Assembly: GCA_027031185.1 (NCBI GenBank)
Contig: JALVEF010000001.1
Span: 1-6,233, forward strand
DNA: 6,233 bases
Direction: 5' to 3'
Source of the DNA: Saprospiraceae bacterium
GTDB taxonomy: Bacteria; Bacteroidota; Bacteroidia; Chitinophagales; Saprospiraceae
Below the pieces are notes generated by a model. It had not been told where the DNA came from, searched no databases, and worked only from the letters and a program-made list of their open reading frames with translations. Both the position numbers and the translations under genes were made by a program. This document shows positions 1 to 5,592 of the stretch, piece after piece. Numbering within the stretch: the stretch's first letter is position 1; the number at the start of each line of letters is the position of its first letter.

Positions 1-4
1 ATGT

Positions 5-68
5 ATTGAGGAGGCGAGGAATTGAGGAAGCGAGGAATTGAGGAAGCGGAGAATTGAGGAAGCGATAA
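5..68. repeat. 16-bp tandem repeat, four units
   Basis: Four head-to-tail copies of the 16-base unit ATTGAGGAAGCGAGGA begin at 5, 21, 37 and 53. The first has one substitution (GAGG for GAAG), the third ends GGAGA, and the fourth diverges in its last few bases. The array ends 12 bp before the stop codon of the permease gene and may continue beyond the left edge of the window. Similar purine-rich 'gaggaattgagg' minisatellites are frequent between genes in Bacteroidota; that statement is from memory. No function can be assigned. Confidence 0.9.
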
Positions 69-80
69 GCCGGACGTCGC

Positions 81-863
81 CTAAAAATCTTTCCGGGCCG
101 ATTTACGGGTGATGCGCCAGGCGGGTAGCAGTACCCAGGCGGTCAGGATGAGCATGGAAAGGATCATGCCTTTGGAAGCCCCGAAAAAGGATTTGAAGAC
201 GGCACCGGTATAGCCCATCAGGGCGGAGATGTCGAGTTTGAGCAGGATGAGCATGCGGGACAGGTCAATCGGGTTGAGTGTGATGCCGATGAGCGCCGCT
301 TTGTCAATGGGATAGTCGTTGAAGTAGCTGAGCAGGAGCAAAAAGATGCCGTCGTAGATGACGGCGAGCAGCAGCCAGATGAAAATGGCGTAGCTGAATC
401 CTTTGATTTTGTTGTCCTGGGACAGGCCGATGTTGAAGGCGATGGCAACGAATATGAAGCTCAGGAATATTCCCACGATGAGGAGGATGATAAAGTGCTT
501 TATTTCGCCGGAGCGCATCAAGCCGTAGCTGAGGAAGGGGATACCCAGTCCGATGGCCATGCTCAGGGCCAGTGAGCCGGCGACGCCGATGTATTGGCCC
601 AGGAATATGGCGCGCCGCCGGACCGGTTGTGACAACAACAACGTGGTAAACTCCCGCGAACTGTAGTAGTACATGATGCCGAATATGGTGCCGATGAGCG
701 GGGTCAGCACGATGACAACGTTGAGCAGGGTGGTGATGGCCTTGGTGATATTGGTGTTGAGAAACAACAGCACGAATCCCAGGGCCAGGTAAAAGAAGAA
801 ATAGACATAGGTCCACTTGCTCCGCGACAAGTCTGCAAAACTGTACTTGATGATTTTGAGCAT
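81..863 (-). CDS. nosY: NosY-like ABC-2 type transporter permease
   Basis: Predicted 260-residue integral inner-membrane protein. Hydrophobic segments lie at about residues 19-36, 44-66, 87-113, 123-146, 155-181 and 232-250, giving six membrane spans as in NosY. Two stretches recall NosY: LLLSQPVRRR (75-84), in a cytoplasmic loop where the ATPase would couple, and NPIDLSRMLILLKLD (197-211) with ALMGYTGAVF after it. NosY is the permease partner of the NosF ATPase; with the periplasmic protein NosD they support copper-centre maturation of nitrous-oxide reductase. The ATG at 863 was preferred over the 30-residue longer frame, which starts with TTG inside an inverted repeat and has an unrelated charged N-terminus. 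No nosF, nosD, nosL or nosZ lies upstream, where there is about 665 bp of repeats, so the gene starts its own transcript here. Partners may lie beyond position 1. The ABC-2 permease call is firm; the NosY role is likely but depends on context not visible. Confidence 0.8.
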   Translation of the reverse strand: MLKIIKYSFADLSRSKWTYVYFFFYLALGFVLLFLNTNITKAITTLLNVVIVLTPLIGTIFGIMYYYSSREFTTLLLSQPVRRRAIFLGQYIGVAGSLALSMAIGLGIPFLSYGLMRSGEIKHFIILLIVGIFLSFIFVAIAFNIGLSQDNKIKGFSYAIFIWLLLAVIYDGIFLLLLSYFNDYPIDKAALIGITLNPIDLSRMLILLKLDISALMGYTGAVFKSFFGASKGMILSMLILTAWVLLPAWRITRKSARKDF

Positions 864-901
864 AAAGCTGTATGTTTTCGGTTCTCCGCACCTCGCGCGA
901 A

Positions 902-963
902 CCGCACTTACTTGCTTTCGGGGATTAAGCCAGGGGCCGGACGGATCGTGCAAGTAAGTGCGG
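902..963. promoter_or_regulatory. Perfect 14-bp inverted repeat in permease leader
   Basis: CCGCACTTACTTGC (902-915) is exactly complementary to GCAAGTAAGTGCGG (950-963), with 34 bases between. It lies 39 bp upstream of the permease ATG, so it would be in the 5' untranslated region if transcription starts near the -7-like box at 994-1001. A smaller pair, CGGTTC (879-884) and GAACCG (899-904), overlaps its left edge, so alternative folds are possible. It could be a leader hairpin, a terminator for readthrough from the repeats, or a dispersed palindromic element. The pairing is seen directly; the role is inference. Confidence 0.6.
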
Positions 964-993
964 GATGCGCAAACTCACTCCTTCTCACGGGGG

Positions 994-1001
994 CAAAAAT
1001 A
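994..1001 (-). promoter_or_regulatory. Candidate -7 box (TATTTTTG) for the permease gene
   Basis: Read on the minus strand this is TATTTTTG followed by C, matching the Bacteroidota primary-sigma -7 consensus TAnnTTTG. It lies about 130 bp upstream of the ATG at 863. I see no TTG at the expected -33 distance, so it is only a half-match and is listed as a weak candidate. Confidence 0.25.
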
Positions 1002-1031
1002 GGATAAAGAGATGTAATAATCTTCTTTATT

Positions 1032-1091
1032 TGTACCTGTTTAGGAGCCCGCTGTTTTTGTGCTAATAACCGGGGGACCTAAACAGGTACA
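1032..1091. repeat. 60-bp palindromic element, copy 1
   Basis: A perfect 15-bp inverted repeat (1031-1045 with 1078-1092) encloses about 32 bases, part of which can pair again. The central 60 bp align without gaps to 3575-3634, with 51 of 60 positions identical by my count. Position 5 of the element is C here and A in the other copy, while its pairing partner at position 56 is G here and T there, so the stem is kept. The inner stem (element positions 21-28 with 34-41) has two mismatches in this copy. It lies between the end of the deacylase gene and the permease leader. It may be a small mobile palindromic (REP/MITE-like) element, a bidirectional terminator, or both. Confidence 0.75.
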
Positions 1092-1097
1092 ATATCG

Positions 1098-1192
1098 AAT
1101 AGAAGTCTGAAAGGGTTCAACTCTTTCGGATTTTTTTCCCGAAGCCGGCGGCTCGCCACCGGCAACCTATGTTTATCCCCTTCGGGGATAGA
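1098..1192. repeat. Modular hairpin repeat R1
   Basis: Three modules also occur, in the same order, in R2 (1434-1568). Module 1 (1098-1130) is 33 bp, identical between copies, and contains the near-palindrome GAAAGGGTTCAACTCTTTC. Module 2 (1132-1163) is 32 bp, identical, and contains the stem GCCGG/CCGGC. Module 3 (1170-1192) is 23 bp, identical, and contains the 7-bp stem TATCCCC/GGGGATA with a TTC loop. R1 lacks the extra hairpin that R2 carries between modules 2 and 3. I associate this type of intergenic repeat with Bacteroidota, from memory. Function unknown. Confidence 0.8.
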
Positions 1193-1210
1193 TCGACATC
1201 AAAATAAAAA

Positions 1211-1257
1211 GGGGCTTCAGTCCCGAAAATGGGCCCGGGAAACGGGGCTAAAGCCCC
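1211..1257. repeat. GC-rich inverted repeat with nested stem
   Basis: GGGGCTT (1211-1217) pairs with AAGCCCC (1251-1257). A competing local hairpin uses GGGGC (1244-1248) and GCCCC (1253-1257) around TAAA. GGGCCCGGG lies in the interior. An A/T run follows at 1258-1268, so on the plus strand this resembles a stem followed by a T-tract, but no plus-strand gene precedes it. It belongs to the hairpin cluster between R1 and R2. Confidence 0.6.
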
Positions 1258-1277
1258 AAATTTTTTTTGCTCTCTCC

Positions 1278-1297
1278 CCGTCGGCTGAAGCCGACGG
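1278..1297. repeat. Stem-loop CCGTCGGC/GCCGACGG
   Basis: An 8-bp perfect stem, CCGTCGGC (1278-1285) with GCCGACGG (1290-1297), closes a TGAA tetraloop. It is a compact GC-rich hairpin inside the non-coding cluster between R1 and R2, about 20 bp after the preceding inverted repeat. Its spacing and composition suggest it belongs to the same repeat assemblage. No gene-specific role can be assigned. Confidence 0.6.
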
Positions 1298-1361
1298 CAA
1301 TGAGAATGTCCTTTTCACCTGCTCCGGGGCAAGGATAAAGTCTTTCATTTTTCCTGTTTGT

Positions 1362-1375
1362 CGGCTGATCAGCCG
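1362..1375. repeat. 14-bp perfect palindrome CGGCTGATCAGCCG
   Basis: The 14 bases are identical on both strands. With the flanking GT and GC, a slightly longer GTCGGC/GCCGGC stem can form with TGATCA at its tip. The sequence relates to the CGGCTGAAGCCG core of the hairpin at 1278-1297, which suggests related repeat modules. It could also be a dimeric protein-binding site, but nothing here supports a particular regulator. Confidence 0.55.
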
Positions 1376-1433
1376 GCATATCCCCCCACACTCTTTATAC
1401 ATCCCGACAGATGGCAAGTATGATTCATAAGGA

Positions 1434-1568
1434 AATAGAAGTCTGAAAGGGTTCAACTCTTTCGGAGTTGTCTTTTTTCCCGAAGCCGGCGGCTCGCCAC
1501 CGGCTGAAAACATTTGACCCCTTCGGGATCATTTCCAGCTATTCTTGTTTATCCCCTTCGGGGATAGA
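1434..1568. repeat. Modular hairpin repeat R2, overlapping the deacylase 3' end
   Basis: This longer copy has all three R1 modules: 1434-1466, 1473-1504 and 1546-1568. Between modules 2 and 3 it has an extra stretch containing the hairpin GACCCC-TTC-GGGATC (1516-1530, one mismatch). A short GTTGTC insertion follows module 1. Its last 40 bases lie within the deacylase coding sequence, so the stop codon at 1529-1531 sits in the extra hairpin, and module 3 encodes part of the protein's C-terminus. On the minus strand the stacked hairpins downstream of the stop could also help end transcription. Confidence 0.8.
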
Positions 1569-3343
1569 GACGATGTGTATTTGTCACCTTGCCGCGGCAG
1601 GAAACGGCCGGGGCCCCACGTGGAGCCATAGCCGTCGGCAAAGCGGTCATCTTGAAATATGATACGGCCACTCACCATCACGGTGGACACGACGCCCGGA
1701 TGCCGGTTGACCAGCCGCCGGTAGTCGCCGAAAGCGGGAATAGGTGCAAAGTGGACCTCTTCGGTGATGCGATCGAAGTGCGCGGGATTCAGGATTACCA
1801 GGTCGGCGGCCTTTCCTTCGCGGAGATGGCCGCGATCTATGCCAAACCAGTCTGCCAGTTCGCCGGTGAGCCGCCAGATGCACTGCTCCAACGGCATAAT
1901 GGGCCGCCCGGCGGCGTGACTGTCCCATACGTGCTTGATCATTTGGAGGGGGAAGTCATAAAACGCCATATTGCGCAGGTGGGCACCTGCATCCGAAAAG
2001 CTGATGATGTTGTAAGGATAGTTGTACAAGATCCGGTACTTGTCTTTCCGGTCATTGGCGATCGTCGTGGTCCAGCGCAATTGGTCGTTGTAGGTGACGA
2101 CCAGGTCCAGGAAGCTGTCCACGGGGTGGGCGTTTTGCTCGTCGGCGATTTCGGCAAAGCTCTTACCCACCAGGCTCTTGTCGGGCGCAGCGATCACATA
2201 GCATCGGCTGAAGTCCTTGTGCCAGACCTTGGGAGCGAACTTGCGCTTGATTTCTTTTTTGAATCGTGCCCGGTAGGCCGGGGTATTGATGAGGCGATTG
2301 CGTTTGTCCAGTTCGCGCGACAGGTGGCGCAGCGCTTCGCCGCTGGGAAATTCTTCAAACATGACGGAGTCCACGCCGTCATAGTACACCGTAAACGGCC
2401 CGGGCGGTGACTGCATCCGGAAATCGGCATTGAACAGTGTATTGACGGCGCGCGCGGCGGTGCGCACGATGGGGAAGATATAGCGGTCACCGATCAGGTC
2501 CATCATGGCGATCATGGTAGTCTTCAGTGGCGGGCGCAAGATGCCGGTGGATACGCGCATGTATTGGGCGGCATTGATACGGGTGACCAGATTGGGAGCG
2601 CCCTGCAGGATGGCCCGGCGCCGTCGCAAGATGCGGATCAGGCCCCGGCGTTCTTTCCAGGAGGCGTAATAGGACGGTGTCTTGTGCGACCAATAGCGCT
2701 CCCCGTCCATCTTGTCCCAGGGATTGTCCATGGTGGACAGGCCCAGGAAGCCTTCGTCCAGCGCATCTTCCAAAAGGGTGGCCATCTGTTTTTTCTCTGC
2801 CGGTGTAGGCTTCACCCCTTCTTGAAGCGAGCGGGCGATGCCCATCGCCCGCATCCGGATATCCGAATGGCCGATAAAGGAAGCCACATTGATGCCCAGG
2901 GGCCGCGATTGGATATAGGCCTTCCACTCCCGTGGGGTATGCCAGGTTTTATGGGCTTTCAGCAACGGCAGCATGATGTCGTTGGGGATAGCTTCCACCC
3001 GTGTAAAGCTGTCTGCGGTATCTTCCGGCGAATTGTAGATGGCCGACACGGAGCAATTGCCCAGGACCACCGTCGTCACTCCATGCCGGGCGGACTCTTC
3101 CAGGCCGGGGGCGACGATGACTTCCGCATCGTAGTGTGTATGGGTATCAATAAAGCCGGGGGTGACCCAGTGTCCGGCGGCGTCCATCACGCGGACATCG
3201 TCCCCAACCGGAATTTCGCGCCGGGATATTTTCTCGATAATGCCATCCGTGCCAATGAGCAGATGGCTTATGTGTGCCTTTTCGTGTGGCGAACCGGTAA
3301 AGAGCAAGGCATTGCGGATGAGTATTTTTCTTTGCTTAGTCAT
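1529..3343 (-). CDS. N-acyl-D-amino-acid deacylase-like amidohydrolase
   Basis: Predicted 604-residue metal-dependent amidohydrolase of the D-aminoacylase group, which removes acyl groups from N-acyl-D-amino acids. The N-terminal beta-domain leads into PGFIDTHTHYD (62-72), giving metal-ligand histidines 68 and 70. GNCSVS (95-100) carries Cys97 at the position of the bridging cysteine of D-aminoacylases. GHSDIR (158-163) and SDAGAH (450-455, catalytic-type Asp451) follow, and GKAADLVILNP (510-520) is the usual closing motif. I cannot place the usual mid-barrel histidine ligands confidently; that stretch (210-320) is divergent, so the substrate may be different. The protein is longer than the roughly 480-530 residues I expect. 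ATG 3343 was preferred over the longer TTG-start frame, whose extra 52 residues look non-native, because the protein aligns from about here (ILIRNALLFTG). No signal peptide is visible, so it is probably cytoplasmic. The last residues, including L593-I598, are encoded by repeat R2. Confidence 0.85.
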   Translation of the reverse strand: MTKQRKILIRNALLFTGSPHEKAHISHLLIGTDGIIEKISRREIPVGDDVRVMDAAGHWVTPGFIDTHTHYDAEVIVAPGLEESARHGVTTVVLGNCSVSAIYNSPEDTADSFTRVEAIPNDIMLPLLKAHKTWHTPREWKAYIQSRPLGINVASFIGHSDIRMRAMGIARSLQEGVKPTPAEKKQMATLLEDALDEGFLGLSTMDNPWDKMDGERYWSHKTPSYYASWKERRGLIRILRRRRAILQGAPNLVTRINAAQYMRVSTGILRPPLKTTMIAMMDLIGDRYIFPIVRTAARAVNTLFNADFRMQSPPGPFTVYYDGVDSVMFEEFPSGEALRHLSRELDKRNRLINTPAYRARFKKEIKRKFAPKVWHKDFSRCYVIAAPDKSLVGKSFAEIADEQNAHPVDSFLDLVVTYNDQLRWTTTIANDRKDKYRILYNYPYNIISFSDAGAHLRNMAFYDFPLQMIKHVWDSHAAGRPIMPLEQCIWRLTGELADWFGIDRGHLREGKAADLVILNPAHFDRITEEVHFAPIPAFGDYRRLVNRHPGVVSTVMVSGRIIFQDDRFADGYGSTWGPGRFLPRQGDKYTSSLSPKGINKNSWK

Positions 3344-3356
3344 TTGGTATGAGTTT

Positions 3357-3374
3357 GCCGCATATTCATGCGGC
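3357..3374 (-). promoter_or_regulatory. Leader hairpin upstream of the deacylase start
   Basis: GCCGCAT (3357-3363) and ATGCGGC (3368-3374) form a perfect 7-bp stem with an ATTC loop, extendable by two pairs including a G-T wobble. It ends 13 bp upstream of the chosen ATG at 3343, close enough to affect ribosome loading if it is transcribed. No convincing -33/-7 promoter was found between here and 3540. The pairing is seen directly; a regulatory role is inference. Confidence 0.4.
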
Positions 3375-3539
3375 GAGGTTATGGTCGTTTCGTTTGCCCG
3401 GGGACACAAGATAGGGTTTATTTGGGATATTGTGGGGGGAGAGGCCAAACCATGGTGCCGGGTGGCAAGGCCGGTTGCCTGACGGGCGATGCGCTCCAAT
3501 GGTGGTTTGGCAAAACGGAGAGGGCGCCTTAACCTTAAA

Positions 3540-3575
3540 AAAACCGGTAAGGTTTAGGCAAACCTTATAGGTTTT
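3540..3575. terminator. Hairpin between barrel and deacylase genes, possible terminator
   Basis: TAAGGTTT (3548-3555) pairs with AAACCTTA (3560-3567) around AGGC. An outer AAAACC (3540-3545) pairs with GGTTTT (3570-3575) across a 2x2 internal loop. It directly adjoins the 60-bp palindrome at 3575-3634, so two strong hairpins are stacked downstream of the barrel-protein gene. On the minus strand a run of T follows the outer arm, consistent with a terminator for that gene. Confidence 0.5.
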
Positions 3576-3634
3576 GTAACTGTTTAGGTACCCGCTGTTT
3601 TTGCGCTAAAAACAGGAGCACCTAAACAGTTACA
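3575..3634. repeat. 60-bp palindromic element, copy 2
   Basis: Outer arms TGTAACTGTTTAGGT (3575-3589) and ACCTAAACAGTTACA (3620-3634) are exact reverse complements. Inside, CTGTTTTT (3595-3602) and AAAAACAG (3608-3615) form a second perfect stem around GCGCT. The element aligns without gaps to 1032-1091, with a compensatory C-G to A-T difference in the outer stem. It starts at the base directly after the barrel-protein stop codon (minus strand), so it may act as that gene's terminator. The inner stem is complete in this copy, so it may be closer to the ancestral form. Confidence 0.8.
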
Positions 3635-4273
3635 TCATTTCTTTTTCTTAAAGTCCAGTTTATATCCCACTCCGATTTGTAGGTTGCGGTTAAGTTGTTT
3701 TAACAATCCGATTTTTTTCCCGGAAATATCTCTGATTTCAATATTATTTGAGATGTTTATGACCCCTATATTATATCTAATGAATCCGAATATACTTTTA
3801 TGGTTTACTTCCAGTTTGCCAGTCAATCCGAAGTCCGTCGAACGTATGGTTTCAATTAGATACGGATGCAGCCATTCGCCATTGTCGTTCTTAACTTGTT
3901 CATTAAGTTTTATTCCATAGTTCACGCCAATGCCGAGCGACACGGATTTAAGCAAAGAGAAGTCTATTTCGGGGAGGATATCCAGGTAGGTATACCGATA
4001 TTCGAACGGTGGATACGTCTTTTGGGCCTCTATGCGGTAGCCTTTCTGGCTATATTGAAAGCCCATCTGCACGTGCACGGTATGGTTGATCTGATATGCA
4101 GGTGTCAGGCCAAAGAAATAGCCGGTTCTTGCTTTTTGGGTTATTACAGCGAAGGGGCCAAATTTACAATTCGACCGGTTGAGTCCGGCTGAGAATTTCA
4201 GGCTTATTTGCCCGAAAGCGGGCTGAAAAAGGATGGATGCCAAGAAGAGAGCAATTGTGATTGCATATTTCAT
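3635..4273 (-). CDS. Outer-membrane beta-barrel protein (PorT-like family)
   Basis: Predicted 212-residue secreted protein. The first 21 residues form a typical signal peptide: MKYA, a hydrophobic core, and AFG before Gln22; there is no lipobox cysteine. The mature part has alternating beta-strand patterns with Gly/aromatic strand starts: LKFSAGLN (25-32), GYFFGLTPAYQIN (51-63), VQMGFQYSQKGYRIE (68-82), YTYLDILPEIDF (94-105), VSLGIGVNYGIKL (111-123), FGFIRYNIGVINIS (162-175) and LQIGVGYKLDF (198-208). The KGY...Y.YLDILPEIDF stretch recalls the PF13568-type outer-membrane beta-barrel family common in Bacteroidota. About eight strands fit this length. The protein ends in a lysine tail after Phe208. 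The ATG at 4273 puts the signal peptide at the extreme N-terminus. It is a monocistronic gene followed directly by a palindromic element. Its ligand or role is unknown. Confidence 0.75.
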   Translation of the reverse strand: MKYAITIALFLASILFQPAFGQISLKFSAGLNRSNCKFGPFAVITQKARTGYFFGLTPAYQINHTVHVQMGFQYSQKGYRIEAQKTYPPFEYRYTYLDILPEIDFSLLKSVSLGIGVNYGIKLNEQVKNDNGEWLHPYLIETIRSTDFGLTGKLEVNHKSIFGFIRYNIGVINISNNIEIRDISGKKIGLLKQLNRNLQIGVGYKLDFKKKK

Positions 4274-4375
4274 TTTGAAAGATTTGGGTTGAGAGAAATG
4301 TGTTGGAGTCGAGTGGCAAACGATCTAAACGGGGGGCGTCTTACTTTTTAACACTCCGAATTTTCGGGGGCGTAG

Positions 4376-4596
4376 TATGGTTGTTTGTGGTTTTTGTCTT
4401 TATTACAGCATGATCAGCTATTTGCATTCGCCAAAATCGTGGCCTTTGATTTTACGGTCACGGGGGGAAGCTGTCGAAATTTGCCGGCCATGTGAAGGCG
4501 GCAGAGATCGCTAATGGCCGCGCGGCGGAGATTCAGATATTCTCCCCTCCGCAGGGAGCTGTGCTGCTTTTAAATTTCAACCAGAGAAACTGTTAG
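4376..4596 (+). pseudogene. Possible frameshifted coding relic in a gene-free stretch
   Basis: The 404 bp between 4274 and 4677 hold no intact gene. On the plus strand, one frame open from 4376 reads FAFAKIVAFDFTVTGG up to a run of six G (4462-4467). The frame one base back then reads KLSKFAGHVKAAEIANGRAA and on to a double stop, TAG TGA, at 4594-4599. One extra G in the run would join them into a protein-like sequence of about 73 residues. The 'FDFTVTGG' pattern faintly recalls the C-terminal domain of GldM-like proteins, but that is weak. No start codon is visible. A chance open frame is a serious alternative. Confidence 0.2.
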
Positions 4597-4677
4597 TGAG
4601 GGGCTAAGGTTGCGGTGAAGGTACGGTGTCGTAGCTGATGTAGGAAGCTATGCCCTATGTATCTTGTTGGCACTTCG

Positions 4678-5589
4678 TTATTTTTTATTCTTTTTCAATG
4701 ACTGCTTTATCAAGCTTAAAATATATTCTAAATCGTCATCATTTTGGATTTTGATTTCATAGTCTCCATTCCCCCAATGACCAGTTGTTGAAACATCTTT
4801 TGCAATTCCTTTTGGGTCGTCAAGTTCTCCTTTATTCATATTTAACCAAATTTTCAGGGCTCTTCTTTGCGGGAGTATATCAACGACATTTCTTCCGGAA
4901 ACAAAAGCTATGTAAACCTTCTTAGGCTTAACTTCAAGATTGTCCAAATTTAAAATGGCTGATTTTAATTTTTCATAAAGTTCTTTTATTTCTTCTGACA
5001 CATTTGCCAAATGTTCTTCTTCAGTATAAACTTTAATTTCTCTTGCTACTGCATCAACGTTTTTATTTGACTTTGAAATAGTTTTTATACTTTCCTGTGC
5101 TCTTGTCTTTTGTATTTGATCAAATGATACTGTTCCATTCTCATAACGTTTAACTTCCCATAATTCAATTGGTAGGTCTTTGAAATTTATGGCTTCCCTT
5201 TGATAATTGGTAAAAGATGGTGAAATAAACAAAACTCTTGATTGCGACCAATCAATATCAGTTCTTTTTAATGTTTTGTCAAGATTTTCATTAAATTCTA
5301 AAATGAAATCTGCTTTATTATTCAGCATTAAGGATAGATAAGCAAATCCTTGGTCTATTACGCTGAAATTTTTGTCCCGTTTATACTCGATTATCACAAA
5401 AGCATTTGCTTCTCTGTCAAAAGCAAGGGTGTCAATTCGGAAATTATTTAAGGCGAATTCAGACTTTACAAATTCAAGTCCGAATATTGTCTTCAGGTTA
5501 TTTTCAGTCAACTCCTGAATTTCCTTTTCAAGCCGAAATGGCTTCTCCTTAATGTATCTTAATTTTTTTCCGATTTCATATAAAGCCAT
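4678..5589 (-). CDS. PD-(D/E)XK nuclease-like protein with DUF5655-like C-terminus
   Basis: Predicted 303-residue cytoplasmic protein. The N-terminal part (about 15-150) looks like a restriction-endonuclease fold: an acidic helix with Glu29 (LTENNLKTIFGLEFV), then RIDTLAF with Asp53, then FVIIEYKRD with Glu68-x-Lys70, and DQGFAYLS with Gln80 and Tyr84. This order (E, D, ExK, QxxxY) is the PD-(D/E)XK active-site pattern, so metal-dependent cleavage of nucleic acid is plausible. A charged linker (160-195) leads to a DUF5655-like domain (about 195-300) with KKVYIAFVSGRNVVDILPQR, ALKIWLNM and DVSTTGHWGNGDYEI, whose function is unknown. The gene follows the DUF2188 gene by 3 nt and is surely co-transcribed with it. 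Base composition is markedly AT-rich compared with the deacylase and permease. It could serve in host defence, DNA repair or a mobile element; the sequence alone does not decide. Confidence 0.8.
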   Translation of the reverse strand: MALYEIGKKLRYIKEKPFRLEKEIQELTENNLKTIFGLEFVKSEFALNNFRIDTLAFDREANAFVIIEYKRDKNFSVIDQGFAYLSLMLNNKADFILEFNENLDKTLKRTDIDWSQSRVLFISPSFTNYQREAINFKDLPIELWEVKRYENGTVSFDQIQKTRAQESIKTISKSNKNVDAVAREIKVYTEEEHLANVSEEIKELYEKLKSAILNLDNLEVKPKKVYIAFVSGRNVVDILPQRRALKIWLNMNKGELDDPKGIAKDVSTTGHWGNGDYEIKIQNDDDLEYILSLIKQSLKKNKK

Positions 5590-5592
5590 AAA

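Noticed and set aside
304..891. 195-codon minus-strand frame overlapping the permease
   Set aside because: It is a shadow of the permease in another frame, rich in His/Arg/Gln without membrane pattern or motifs. The true frame shows six membrane spans.
1217..1513. 98-codon minus-strand open frame through the repeat cluster
   Set aside because: Its sequence is just the translation of the R2 modules and hairpins, with no domain pattern. Such frames arise from the repeats themselves.
1098..1568. CRISPR array
   Set aside because: Only two copies with unequal, non-matching intervals and internal hairpin modules; there are no regular repeats and spacers, and no cas genes in the window.
1589..2410. 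273-codon plus-strand open frame opposite the deacylase
   Set aside because: It lies entirely antisense to a well-supported amidohydrolase with clear motifs; long antisense frames are expected in GC-rich genes. The same applies to the 262-codon frame at 2564-3352.
3575..3634. Integron attC site
   Set aside because: Length and palindromy are suggestive, but the ends do not give RYYYAAC and GTTRRRY, there are no unpaired extrahelical bases in the arms, and there is no integrase or cassette array.
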